DNA from: Zoroaster sp. YZ-2022
Taxonomy: Eukaryota; Echinodermata; Asteroidea; Forcipulatida; Zoroasteridae
Assembly: GCA_029582265.1 (NCBI GenBank)
Contig: CM055817.1
Location: 23,132,161-23,196,160, forward strand
DNA length: 64,000 nucleotides
Direction of reading: 5' to 3'
Shown here: piece by piece, positions 51,878-62,969 of the stretch
Layout of the letters: every line of letters starts with the position of its first letter
Numbering within the stretch: position 1 is the first letter of the stretch
Translations under genes and position numbers: made by a program
The notes under the pieces: model-generated
What the model saw: the letters and a program-made list of their open reading frames with translations, nothing else
Databases searched by the model: none
Told to the model about the DNA's origin: nothing

Positions 51878-52778
51878 TGACCTATTTCGCTTTGTGTTCA
51901 TACTTCACGCGACAGCGAATGCCAAGCGAAATTCGTGACGTCGACAATGGTTCACGGCAAATTTCTTTGACCATGAAAGAAATAGTTCACGACAATTTCA
52001 TGGCGACACAACACCGTGAAATTGCCATGAAATACTCTTGGAATTCCTTCGCCGTGAAAACGCTGTGAAAATGCCATGAACTTCTTGTGTCAGTTTTTGG
52101 GGCAGCTCATTAATTCTCGAGAGCACCGTGAATTTGCCGTGAAATCATCGTGGACATTATTGCCAATATCTGAGAGGAAAAGAAACTGTGAAATTAATAT
52201 TAATAATAATAATAATAATAATAATAATGTGTGGACTTATAAAGCGCACGTATCCACCAACTGAGTGGTGCTCAAGGCGCATATTATTACCCCTGCTCAT
52301 AAGGCTCATAAGGCTCATAAATCATTCCTGAAACCATCTCAGCTCGCTGGGGAGTATACAGCTCAATTGCTGCCATTACAGCGCATATAGGGCTAATCAA
52401 CCAACTCTGCCCTCACAGGTACCCATTTAACCCCTGGGTGGAGAGAAGCAATTATGGTTAAGTGTCTTGCTCAAGGACACAAGTGTCACGGCCGGGATTC
52501 GAACCCACATTCTGCTGCTAACACCAGAACTTGAGTCCGGTAAGCTAGATCGCTTCGCCACGACACTCCATTGCAGTGAAATTACTGTGAACTGTTATTT
52601 AAAGGCAAAATGGATTTTCAGGGTATTTTCAAGGTGAAGTTGTTCATGGTGAAATATTCGCGGCGAAGGTTCGCAAAAGTTGAACACATTTCAACTTGCG
52701 CGAATCATTCGCCGCGAATTTGATGACTTAAAATTCGCTTCGCATTCGCTTTCGCGTCAAGTATGAACCGGCCTTTAG
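51878..52778. mobile_element. MITE with GTTCATACTTCACGCGA termini, split by a SINE
   Basis: GTTCATACTTCACGCGACAG with CGAATG at 51897-51922 faces CATTCGCTTTCGCGTCAAGT with ATGAAC near 52748-52772. The interior is rich in GTGAAATT / TTCACGG words. SINE copy 11 lies in the middle. It occupies the region immediately upstream of ZIP exon 1, where a promoter or 5' UTR exon could be. Confidence 0.65.
52197..52571 (-). mobile_element. SINE, copy 11 (full length), nested in a MITE
   Basis: Complete - strand copy with AAT tail, core and tRNA-like head (GGATTCGAACCC, CACGACACTCC on the + strand). One change in the A-box (CTTCGCCACGACA) slightly weakens the promoter. Confidence 0.92.
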
Positions 52779-52948
52779 TTATAATTATATAACAATGCAA
52801 TCTTGGAGCATTTTAGTATGGTGGTCACTTTCACATTCTATGGGTCTAAATACAAATAAATCTGGGCTCTAGACAATTTTGTTTACGTATTAAATTTTAG
52901 CATTGGTTCGTACTGATCAACCCCCCAATGATAGCAAGGCGAATTTAT

Positions 52949-53797
52949 GTACACTCACTGGTCATAAGTATTGCAACATTGAAATTCACACCAAAGTTCA
53001 GTTTGGAGAACTGTGTTACAATAATTTATTTTATTTTATTTACACTACTTAAGACGGAGCCCCTAAGGGGACAGGTAAAAAAAATCGGGAAGGTAAAAAG
53101 GGGGAAATGTATTTCGTTCCCTCGAAATAACATTTCGTTCCCTCGAATTCATTAATATTATTTTATTTATTTGTTTCCATCTGTCCCTTAAGGGGTTCCC
53201 AGTGCTACGGCGACCTCGGAAATAATTGTCATATCCCAATAAATTAAATGGCATATCAAGGATTCCGTACAGCTCAATTATTTCGAGGTAACGAAATATT
53301 ATTTCGAGGGAACGAAATGATTTCGTGGAAACGAAATAATTTATTTCGTTCCCTCGAAGTAATTTATTTCATTCCCACGAAATGCTATTTCTAGGGAATG
53401 AAATGTTATTTCGAGGGAACGAAATGCTATTTCGAGGGAACGAAATGTTATTTCGAGGGAACGAAATGTTATTTCGAGGGAACGAAATGTTATTTCGAGG
53501 GAACGAAATGATTTCGAGGGAACGAAATAATATTTCGAGTGAACGAAATAATATTTCGAGAGATGAATTTGAGGGAACGAAATACATTTCCCCCTTTTTT
53601 TTACCTCCCCTTAGGGGCTCCGTATTCTTGAAAGTGCCTGTGTTTTGAAGTCAATGTTCTTTTTACTGTTCTTGCTCGGAAACAAAGTCCTTCACTACTT
53701 TGTCGGGTAACCACGTGACCTCATAATTGCGGCCATCCGTCTAGGCAATGTCTCGTACAAATTCATGTTGCAATACTTTTGGCCAGTGAGTGTACAT
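52949..53797. mobile_element. Tc1/mariner-like remnant with nested repeat element
   Basis: TACACTCACTGGTCATAAGT with ATTGCAACAT at the left and ATGTTGCAATACTTTTGGCC with AGTGAGTGTA at the right form the typical Tc1-type inverted repeats with TA ends. The transposase is not recognisable; the middle is occupied by another inverted-repeat element. Confidence 0.75.
53053..53624. mobile_element. Nested element with ACGGAGCCCCTAAGGGG ends and internal minisatellite
   Basis: ACGGAGCCCCTAAGGGGACA at the left faces CCCCTTAGGGGCTCCGT at the right. Internally AACGAAAT and ATTTCG-GTTCCC words alternate in both orientations; from 53395 to 53560 a 22-24 bp unit (ATGTTATTTCGAGGGAACGAA) recurs about seven times. 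Confidence 0.8.
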
Positions 53798-53814
53798 GCA
53801 CATGAATGTACAAG

Positions 53815-53972
53815 TTGGATTTAACTTTTAAAAGTGTTGAATTAACATTGATAAAGTTAGACTTAACTTGACTCCGTGTTAATTCAACACTTTCTTTTAG
53901 TTGAATTTAACTTTATAAAGAGTAGTCACTGACCGAACTCTTAAAAAGTTGATTCAACACTTTAGTGTAGGG
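53815..53972. repeat. AT-rich inverted repeat of GTTGAATTAAC words
   Basis: AAAGTGTTGAATTAAC faces GTTAATTCAACACTTT with GTTGATTCAACACTTT nearby. Likely a small element. Confidence 0.5.
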
Positions 53973-53979
53973 CTTCTTG

Positions 53980-54365
53980 AAAATAAAAATAGCTGCTCAT
54001 GGAAATATAAATAGCTGCTCTTGAAAATAAAAATAGCTGCTCTGGAAAATATAAATAGCCGCTCTTGAAAATATAAATAGCTGCTCTGGAAAATAAACAT
54101 AGCTGCTCTTGAAAATAAAAATAGCTGCTTTGGAAAATATAAATAGCTGCTCTTGAAAATAAAAATAGCGGTAAAACCGAAAGTTGCTAAAAATAGACTG
54201 CGCGTCCTATGGCCTTTGTGAAACGGGGCCATTCCGCTATCAGGCCTGTAATCGTTGTTGTACATAAAATAAGGCAAGGCCCGCGACCAAAACTTTGTTT
54301 CGTAAAGATCCCGATAACTGCTCTGGAAAATATAAATAGCTGCTCTCGAAAATAAAATAGCGATG
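53980..54365. repeat. Minisatellite of TAGCTGCTCTTGAAAATA, interrupted
   Basis: About eight units of 23-24 bp (AAATAGCTGCTCTTGAAAATA) at 53980-54170 and two more at 54318-54362, separated by 145 bp of unrelated sequence. The - strand open frame LFIFSRAAIFIF... is a product of the repeat. Confidence 0.85.
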
Positions 54366-54368
54366 GCA

Positions 54369-54614
54369 CTAATGGGCTTTCGTAATATAACACGTTTTGT
54401 TTTCATTACTAATATTTTCCAATATTTCATTAATGTGCTCTGAGAAATGATCACATGAAGCACTGGGCAGTTTATACACAACTCCAATTAATACATTACT
54501 ATTATGTGTATTAACAAGCTCAATGAGGCATGATTTCAGAATTATTAATAGATAGTCATTACGAGTGTTATAACTAAGATCCTGCTTAATGGAAAGTGCT
54601 ACTCCACCAAGAAC
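54369..54614 (-). pseudogene. LINE endonuclease fragment
   Basis: About 82 codons include LGGVALSIKQDLSYNTRNDY, CLIELVNTHNSNVLIGVVYK and LENISNENKTCYI, matching the middle of the EEP endonuclease of CR1/Jockey-type LINEs. No neighbouring RT is present. Confidence 0.8.
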
Positions 54615-54620
54615 CTTCAA

Positions 54621-54894
54621 TTAATAATAATAATAATAATTATGTGTGGACTTATATAGCGCACGTATCCACCAACTAAGTGGTGCTCAAGACGCATTTT
54701 TTTTCTTTGTTTACGTGCATTACACAACACACGGGACGTACGGCTTTACGTCCCATCCGAAGGACGAAGCAATTATGGTTAAGTACCTTGCTCAAGGACA
54801 CAAGTGTCACGACCGGGGCTCGAACCCACACCCTGCTGCTGGCAACACCAGAACTTGAGTTCGGTGCGCTAGACCGCTCGGCCACGACACTCCA
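54621..54894 (-). mobile_element. SINE, copy 12, different core subfamily
   Basis: The tail and tRNA head match the other copies, but the central part reads CGGGACGTACGGCTTTACGT-CCCATCCGAAGGACGAAGC instead of the CTCCCTGGGGAGTATACAGC block. It therefore represents a second core type joined to the same head and tail. Confidence 0.9.
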
Positions 54895-54899
54895 TTGAG

Positions 54900-55500
54900 T
54901 AACCATCCTGTTGTTGAAAAGTTGAAACATAGGGCACAAGGTTTATAAATATCTTGCATTTTGAATGTGACATGTTACGTTTAAAATGTAAGTATTACTT
55001 ACAGCTCGATGCTGTGTAGCCCAATTGTCCCTTCGTGAAAACGCAAATTGCTCCTTATAGTACTCATTTTGCCTTTGGCCAATCAGTGTAATTACAAAAC
55101 TAATGAGTTTTAGACCCTGTAACTTTGTGGGATTGTAGATTTCAAGTAAATCGCAATGTCGAAATATCAAACTTCATGTTTTTTCGCTAATTGGCCCTTC
55201 GTGAAAACGGTGTATGACGATATGGACCTAAGATATAATCTCGCATTTAAATCTTTCATCTGTTTCAGAATTATGGGCTTGCGGACGGAATATGTCAGTT
55301 TTGTTTTTAGTTTTTTTTTTTTTTTTTTTTTTAATATATAGAATATGCATAGAAGCTGGCTGTGAACACTCATCGAATGAAAAGCACCGATGATGTACCA
55401 GGTAATGTATTGTACAGCGGGTAGCTGCACGGACCTGTTTTGCCGCGTTCAAATAAAACGATGAATTCGCGAAGGCAACACAAACACAATGAGTGCACAT
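54900..55500. other. Non-coding stretch
   Basis: GGCCCTTCGTGAAAACG-type words occur at 55025 and 55190. A 22-base T-run is at 55311-55332. No gene is recognised. Confidence 0.45.
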
Positions 55501-56611
55501 CCATTATAGTATTTTAGTTGTGTGAAACGTATTGAAATGAGATAAAAGAAGGTTGCGCTCGGATGATTTGCAAAAAGCATTGTTAGCTTTCAAACTGCAA
55601 CTGGACAGACGATTGATGATGTATGGGTTTTGTCATCAGTCATCCCATGATAGAGGTATTCTGGGTCGTAACACAAATTCTTAATATGATTTACTTTTAA
55701 TAAGGCAATAATATTACATCTCAAATTACATCTAAATGTTAAATAAATTCTTGACATTTATGATGTGGAGAAGTATAAAATCTACAGACTACATCTAATG
55801 CATGCTTATAATTTTGCCAGGAGGGAAATCTCCTGGGTACTCTAAAGGTCTCGCAAAATGTAAACGAATCACATGGTCTAAACAAACATAGAAATAATGG
55901 AATCAGTGAATGTGCAAGTCATGTTTATAACTTCCGTCACAATTGTATTTACTACCTAGCTAGGCCATTATAGGTTTGGAGGTAACCTCTGCTTCATAAT
56001 ATATAATTATATTGGCTTAAAGTTCCTAATATAAATTATAATTAAACATGTAAAATCGACTGTGACCTACTTTGTGTACAACCACATAAAAGGCTTGTGT
56101 CCAGTTGTGTGATCTCCGCTACTGCCATTACCCAGGTTGTTTGCATCCGACTGGGCTTGATCCCTGCATAGTTAGCTTTCAAATTGACTGGACGGATGAA
56201 TAACTTTGAATATGTCTGTTTTTTTGTTTTTTATTTGGCCCTGAACACTATACTATAGACGCATATTTTAGAAAGGCATCTCAAACAACCTAGGCATACC
56301 TATTGAATTATTTTGTCATGAAAGAAGAAAGTGCAAACCCTTTCTTAGATTTTTATTCATATGAAACGTATTGAAATGAGTTAATAGGGTTGCACTCAGA
56401 TGATTTGCAAAAAGCATAGTTAGTTTTCTCACTGCAACTGGACGGATGATTAATGGAGTCTGGGTACTCTAAAGGTCACTCAGAATATATCTGTGACCTA
56501 GGACCTGTTTCAGAAGTATGGGCTTGCCGACAGATTTGTTTTTTAATAACTATTAGTTGGGGCGAATTATCTAACTAACACAGAATCATCCTTTTGTTTG
56601 TAAATTCCGAA

Positions 56612-56720
56612 CCAATAATAATAATAATAATAATTTAAAAAATGTATATTGCGCTCTTTACATAGAAATGATCAAAAGCGCATAACAATGACTTGAAACA
56701 GAGTTAAAAACAAACATGAA
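56612..56720 (-). mobile_element. Short retroelement 3' end with AAT tail
   Basis: (AAT)7 then TATATTGCGCTCTTTACATA and AAAGCGCATAACAATGACTT. It resembles but is not the same as the SINE tail described above. Confidence 0.55.
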
Positions 56721-57543
56721 AAAACACAAGATGTGTGAAAAAGTTTGAGATAAAGTCAGGTCACCGGGCCAGAGCCCAAACCGCAGTATGGGAATACGTC
56801 TGTCTCGCCGACAGGGGATTAATAATTACTTAAGCAATAATGTCTCGACCTTTTCAGGAGACAGACACCTCTAACCCTACCTAGGTAATTTATACATGTG
56901 ATCTAACTACCTGACACGGTAGACCCTAGAAGTAGAACCACACATGCAGATGACCTGTAACAAGGTGTTGGACTAATCCGTTCTGGATATTCTAGTGCTT
57001 TCCGGTTATTCTCAGGATAACATTTCTAAAAGTCCTGTAAATTTGTTGGGTTTTGTTTCTCCAACTCAGGAAAAAGTGTATTGGGCAGTCGGAATATTAG
57101 CTCTATTTAAAACCCTCTGGGACTAGTGCGTAGCGGTAGTTAACCGGCACTTTTTGCTAATTAATTAATTACTCTTTAATTGAGCGCTCAAAAAATTTAA
57201 TTTTTTTCAAGTTCCTACATCAGCCATAGCCTAACAACTTGGCATAGCCCCTTTATTGTAATTGGTTATAGTTCAGCCAGATACCATGACCCCTTCGCCA
57301 CAAGACTATAGCTTGCGTACAAAGCCTGGTATACACAGCCTATATCCCTTGGCACAGCGGTATCCTTTGTGTGATCAATCATCCTGGTCTACAGGCTTGC
57401 CTCAGGATATCTGTGATCAATCATCCATGCTCAGGGGTTGCTTGACAGTGCCTGGAAGGGATTGACCAATAAAAAAACTCAGCCTTGATGTGTTTGGGCA
57501 GAGATTGGCTACTGGCAAATGGGGGTGGGGGGTGTTAGGGATT

Positions 57544-58021
57544 TTCCCTTACACTAAATACACCGCAGCTGTCTGGCTATGTATTCTTTAGAGAGTTTTT
57601 TTCTGTACTTATTGGGCCTGGACTACATTCAGAGACTGTCTCAGGGGTAGCTGTGCAATGATTATGCATGAAAAATGGTATAAAACAGAGTTTACAGTAC
57701 GTTATTCATACGTATTACACTGGGCGGTTACAAACCGCACCATACTACTTTAGTGTTCGAAAAACGTTCAAAGAACGCCCAGTTCCCTTACACTAAATAC
57801 ACCGCAGCTGTCTGGCTATGTATTCTTTAGAGAGTTGTTTTCTGTACTTATTGGGCCTGGACTACATTCAGGGACTGTCTCAGGGGTAGCTGTGCAATGA
57901 TTATGCATGAAAAATGGTATAAAACAGAGTTTACAGTACGTTATTCATACGTATTACACTGGCGGTTACAAACCGCACCATACTTCTTTAGTGTTAGAAA
58001 AACGTTCAAAGAACGCCCAGA
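57544..58021. repeat. Tandem duplication of 238 bp
   Basis: TTCCCTTACACTAAATACAC through AAACGTTCAAAGAACGCCCA occurs at 57545-57782 and 57785-58021 with only a handful of differences (T-run length, TTCG/TTAG, ACTAC/ACTTC). It sits next to the centre of the large inverted repeat. Confidence 0.93.
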
Positions 58022-59079
58022 GTTAAGTAGTAGTATTTTTCTGTAGACGAAACAATTATTTCCGTAATTTATCTCAAAAAAGGGCAAGGGATTGCCACCC
58101 CCTCCCCCTCATGAGCTACACTACTGGCTAGTACCGGGTAGGCCTACGTCTACTAGGCCGATAAATTACGTCTACTAGGCCGATAAATTTGGCTAAAGAC
58201 TTATCTGGCGAATTTAAATTCTGTCGGAATTGGCAGTCGGAATTATGGGCTTATCGGAATAGTCAGAAATCCTTAAGTGATACATATTTCTTTCTTTTCC
58301 GAAACTCGCCACATAAATGTTCTTCTGTATTATTCTTTTTCTATATTACATGATCTGAATACTGCATATCTGGATACAAAGTTATAGTTAATTTAAGGAA
58401 GAAAGTTATAAACATGACTTGAACATTCACTCATTCCATTATTTCTGTGTTTGTTTAGACTATGTGATTCGTTTACATTATGCGTGACCTTTAGAGTACC
58501 CAGGAGATTTCCCGCCAGGCTAAAGTATTTGCATGCACGAGACTCAGAGTTTGTACATTTTGTACTGCTTCACATCACAAATATCAAGAATTCATTTAAT
58601 ATTTTGATGTAATTTGAGATGCCATTTGAGATGTATAGTGCCTTATTAAAAAATAAACCATGCACCAGTGTAGATTTGGTGTCATCAGTTTGAAAGCTAA
58701 TTTTGTGTATCTACCCCCTCAAAGAATATATGTACTTGTAGTAAAACTAGTGGAACGCTGGTAGTTGTTACTCCGAGTTCCACGCGTTATATCTACTGTG
58801 CATATTCTATTAAAAACAGACATATTCAAAGTTATTCATCCGTCCAGTTGCAATTTGAAAGCTAACTATGCTTTTTTGTGCAACCCCCATAATTCGATCA
58901 TTTCAGTAGGTTTCAAAGACAAGAAAGGATTTGCCTTTTTATCTTTCACGCTTGAATAATACAATGGGTCAGCCTATAGGTTTTTTGTATTGCCTTTCAA
59001 AATCATGCGTCTATATAGAATAACCCATAACAATTACAGTTCAGGGCCAAATAAGAGCCAAACCCCAACTAAGGCAAGC

Positions 59080-59730
59080 GCTGTAATACTGAGATGGGTT
59101 CTAAATTAACTGAATCCACATTTACTCTTTAAACTTAAGGGAAATCTTCCTTTTCCGCAAATTCACCGTTTTATGAACGCAGCCAAATCTGTGCAACTTC
59201 AGTACCCCGCTACAAGTACAGCACTTTATCAACATAATTTCTCTGTGCTTTTCGTGGTAATTTCACGTTGCTTACTCAGCACAACCTCACTACGTTAAAC
59301 AATCTACTTTGTATAAATTATCTTGGGGAAGATGATATGTTAATGTCGTCGGATGGCACTTCCAGAGCTCCGTAAATATTATAAAAGTGCTTATAATTAT
59401 GTTTATATATTCTGTATATTATAATTGTTGAAAACCTGTTATCGAACGAAAGTGGACGGATTTTAGAAAATACAGATTATCAATTGTAGCTATACACCTA
59501 GGAATTTGAACGAAGCCAAGTGTGACTTTTGTGTTCATCCTATTGCAAGTTGCAAGTATTGGTTCAATAGAAGTTAGAACCGGATTGACATAATTGATGT
59601 TTTCCAAAAGGTTGTAATTAATGTATCCGTTTTGTATGAGTTCATTCGTTTGTTGTGTTTATGTGATTTGTTCCACTAATAAAGAGAGCAGAACATTAAG
59701 TGTTTCATCTGGTTCTTCAAAAAGCCAGAT
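59080..59730. other. Gene-free stretch
   Basis: A 62-codon - strand frame (59607-59419) has no recognised family. Nothing else is supported. Confidence 0.45.
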
Positions 59731-59734
59731 GTGA

Positions 59735-60170
59735 CTGGCTCTGGCAAAACCCTAAACTTGTACCCAATTTTCAAAAGTGACCTCCCAAATTTATTGTGAA
59801 AATTAAGAATATTCCCAACAACATTTCCAGATTTTTCTTTTTCCATCAAAATCTTTTTTTTTTACTTCTTCTTCTTCTCCCCAAACTTGTCCGCTAAAAA
59901 AACATACTTGCCAAGTATAAAAAAACTTCAAACTTCACACATAGTTAGACCTTAACTTGTAGATGAAACCGCAACAGTGACGTCATGATGACGTCATCAG
60001 GTATCGATTTACATTAAATCAAATTTTAATATTTAAAAAATCATAACTCCTGAAGTATACAATGGATTTTCCCAATCTATACCTCATATGAAAGGTCTTG
60101 GAATACTAAATAATTAATGCACAGACATGACCCCAATTTGACTAGGCGTTTTCTTTATAATCTCCATTAC
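59735..60170 (+). repeat. Hairpin-headed modular repeat, head-less copy
   Basis: After a CTGGCTCTGGCAAAACCCTA fragment come the pyrimidine tract (ACTTCTTCTTCTTCTCCCC), ACATACTTGCCAAG, AACTTCACACATAGTTAGAC, GTAGATGAAA, GTGACGTCATGATGACGTCA and AAAATCATAACTCCTGAAG. It has one CRE module in the orientation opposite to 47-50 kb. Confidence 0.65.
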
Positions 60171-60174
60171 AAAA

Positions 60175-61385
60175 CTATAATATATATATAAACCCATCCT
60201 CTTCTCAAATGCTCCATATATAATTTGAATAAGTTAAATGAATTAAAGTTCTACTCTAATTGTTCAGACATTATTTTTATGTACCTTATTTATACTACTT
60301 TTCTTCATTCCAGTTTACAGGTGCCATAATGGACCAAATGAATTGTTTTCGTTCGCTGAATTCAAAATTCATCACATTGATTTAAAATATGAATATGAAT
60401 CTTGACATGATGGAGTGGATACGAATGAAAACAAAAACTGGAAAAGAGGACTGATTATTTGCCCGTCTTTCATTTAAGTTAAGATATACAAAAATTTAAA
60501 AAAAAATTAAGCTGATGTCAAAATGTTTAGCAAAACTATAAATAAATCAAATATACCTTGTGCTGATAGTGCGAACACCAACTACTCAGTATTACTACCC
60601 AGGTATAGTGACAAACATCACAATTTGTTTTCAAGTTTTAAAAATTTTCGAAAACAAAATACAATATAATAGATCTTAGAATCTACCACCAATAAATAGT
60701 TATTTCAGAAAACCTTACAATTTTCAACAACTTCACTGATCAGAAGCCTTTATGAATACTTAATGTCGATGATTTTTATGAATCTGTTCGAAACCAAAAC
60801 ATGGAACCCACTTTTTAATTGCTATAAATTAATTTTCAAATACACTGCCGTGCAGTTAGGTTACACCAAGTGAACACAATATACAAACCAGTCGGATAAT
60901 TTTTCATGGTGCAATTGCAATCTGGAAACAAATGTCCAGTTACTTTACTTTATTTTTTGTCAAACTAGGCTAGAGACTTCAAAGAATTCATAACGTATTT
61001 TCATGTATCAAACCTTCAAATTTTAACTGATTTGAAAGGGAATTCAACCTTGAAATTACACTCGCACCTTACTAACAACATGATACATTTAATGATAACG
61101 TCATGGCAAACTCAAAAATGATCATATCACCCAGTTGTGTAAACTGCATTAATTCATTTTTGTCATGAATATTCCGAACACATTGAGTTTGTGGCAGAAC
61201 AAACTCTAAATCTCTAGTTATTATTATTATTATTAATACAAAAGGTCTAAGCCCACAAACATTTTTTCCTGGTAGGGACTGTAGGCCGGCCCAGATCAGG
61301 ACTTTTTAACAAGATTTTCTTAGTTATTATTTTTTTTACGGATTCTTAGGAACATTAAAAGAAGGGGGAAAAACGCTTACTGTGT
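60175..61385. other. AT-rich gene-free stretch
   Basis: No gene or element recognised; a short ATT repeat is at 61219-61236. Confidence 0.5.
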
Positions 61386-61387
61386 TT

Positions 61388-61925
61388 TTAGGTGTTCGAG
61401 CGACAGCGCGAACACCATTTGATATTGTTCGGATTTTTTACGTGTTCAAGCGACAGCGCGAACACCTCTTGTTATTGTTCGTTTTTGTTGTTGCTTTTTC
61501 TTCTCCTTCTTCTTCTACTTCTTCTCAGTGAAACATATCCAGAGAAAACAAAACAGTTGTGTCCTAAGTTGTGACGTCATGGTGAGGTCATCAGATATCG
61601 AATTACACTCAATCAAAGTTTAATATTTCAAAAAATTATATCTCATGAACCACAAAAAATATTTTCACAATCTTTGCATCATCTGAAAGATCATGAATTA
61701 TGTGATTTTTCGTACACAGACGTGACCCCAATCTGACCTCTCCTTCTGGTTAAAACCGGAAGTTGAATATTTCAAAAAATCATATCTCATGAACCACATA
61801 AGATATTTTCACAATCTTTGCGTCATCTTAAAGATCTTGAATTATGTTACATTTCGTACACAGACATGACCCAATTTGACCTCTCCTTCCGGTCGAAAAC
61901 GGAAGTTTAAGTGAACAACTATTCA
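61388..61925 (+). repeat. Hairpin-headed modular repeat, full head plus two modules
   Basis: Two tandem heads (GGTGTTCG, 10-base loop, CGAACACC; then a near copy with TTCAAG) are followed by TTGTTATTGTTCG, a CTTCTTCTTCTACTTCTTC tract, GTGACGTCATGGTGAGGTCA, and two modules with ATATCTCATGAACCACA, ATTTTCACAATCTTTGC and a TTCCGGTCGAAAACGGAAGT end. It gives the clearest order of parts. Confidence 0.75.
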
Positions 61926-61929
61926 GAAG

Positions 61930-62560
61930 TACCATTCTTTTATGCACAGCCAGTTCCGCGTGTGAACGGCCTTGAAGTTCTCTCACACACAGACACGGGC
62001 ATAGTTCATTCACCTCATGGTCGAGTTCTCTAATTAGAATATAATACAGCACCCTCGTGTCCACAGTTTCCGGTAATGTCACTATCGTTGTCCTTATTTC
62101 GAGCTGTAATTTTTGTACATAGTTTTGGAATTGTTAACGCTTGTTCTAAATCTAAGAGTGAATTCTAACAGATCATTTTTTGGCATTCATGACTTCAATT
62201 ATCTCATCGTGAAATAAGATGTTTTGCATCTTTTTTGCGATTGATGCAGTCAAATTAACAGTCATCGATGTGCAGAGGATTTTTTAAGGAAATTATTTGT
62301 TATTTTTACTTTCGTTTATTGGCAATCAATTTCATGGTAAGAGTTGTCCAATGCGCCCTTGACAAAAGGTTTTCAGGCACTGGAGTTAATTTAAATACAA
62401 AATCAATTAATTTTGATTTTGAGACAACAGTTCCAGATCTTCTTTTAACTGATGTATTTTATTTCTTTTCTTTTTATTATTTTATCAACTTAATTAAATT
62501 TAATTTTGCAAATGGAATAATGTATATAGTTTTTAAACGAAAAACATCAACAATTTCCAA
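61930..62560. other. Non-coding stretch
   Basis: A 115-codon + strand frame at 62268-62615 is rich in Phe, Asn and Ile as expected of AT-rich DNA and runs into a retroelement end; I do not consider it a gene. Confidence 0.5.
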
Positions 62561-62574
62561 CAATGATTGTTTAA

Positions 62575-62956
62575 GTAAGACTAATTGCGGTGACACCATG
62601 TGGAATCTCAATTGAGTAGTAATTAGTTCTGAAAAGAACTGGAGGCACAACTCGACGTTTCGATCAGTATGCTCTGATCGTCCTCAGGAGAATGCCGGAC
62701 TCTGGAAAATGCTGGTGCTTAAGTAGACTGCTGGAGGATCATCCCATGAATGGATGCTGGAGGATTAGTTCGTTGAGGCGTGCAGGTGGGAACTGTTGAG
62801 ACTATGATCCTAGGGGTTGGGGGAGGGGAGTGTGTGCTCACTGAACTGAATCAGTTGTTGACAAGCACAGGGGGAAGGAGGGTGGCTGACTTAGGATATA
62901 TAAGAGATCCCTCAGTCCGGGGTGGGTTATGGACTTTGTATATAAAAGATCCTTTT
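62575..62956 (-). mobile_element. Penelope-like terminal fragment with 10-bp target duplication
   Basis: It starts GTAAGACTAATTGCGGTGAC like the block at 19305. GATTGTTTAA is duplicated on both sides (62565-62574, 62957-62966). On the - strand it contains CTGAGGAC, a GATCAG/CTGATC stem, then GAAACGTCG. Target duplication length differs from the 8 bp of the other copy, fitting retrotransposition. Confidence 0.65.
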
Positions 62957-62969
62957 GATTGTTTAATAA

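Larger units (their letters stand above)
55535..59060. repeat. Large imperfect inverted repeat, about 3.5 kb across
   Basis: Words in the left arm (55588 AGCTTTCAAACTG; 55705 TAAGGCA...ATCTCAAATTACATC; 55820 GGAGGGAAATCTCCTGGGTA; 55868 GAATCACATGGTCTAAACAAAC) recur inverted and in mirrored order on the right (58685, 58640, 58500, 58450). Coordinates sum to about 114,300 each time, so the axis is near 57165. A second mirrored set (56170-56270 against 58820-59060) has a different axis, so the structure is composite. No transposase frame is seen. Confidence 0.65.

Noticed and set aside
53954..54487. 177-residue - strand frame rich in FIFSRAA
   Set aside because: It is encoded by the 23-bp minisatellite; the only protein-like part nearby is the LINE fragment at 54369-54614.
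62268..62615. 115-residue + strand frame
   Set aside because: The composition is that of AT-rich DNA, no family resemblance was found, and it runs into the start of a retroelement fragment.
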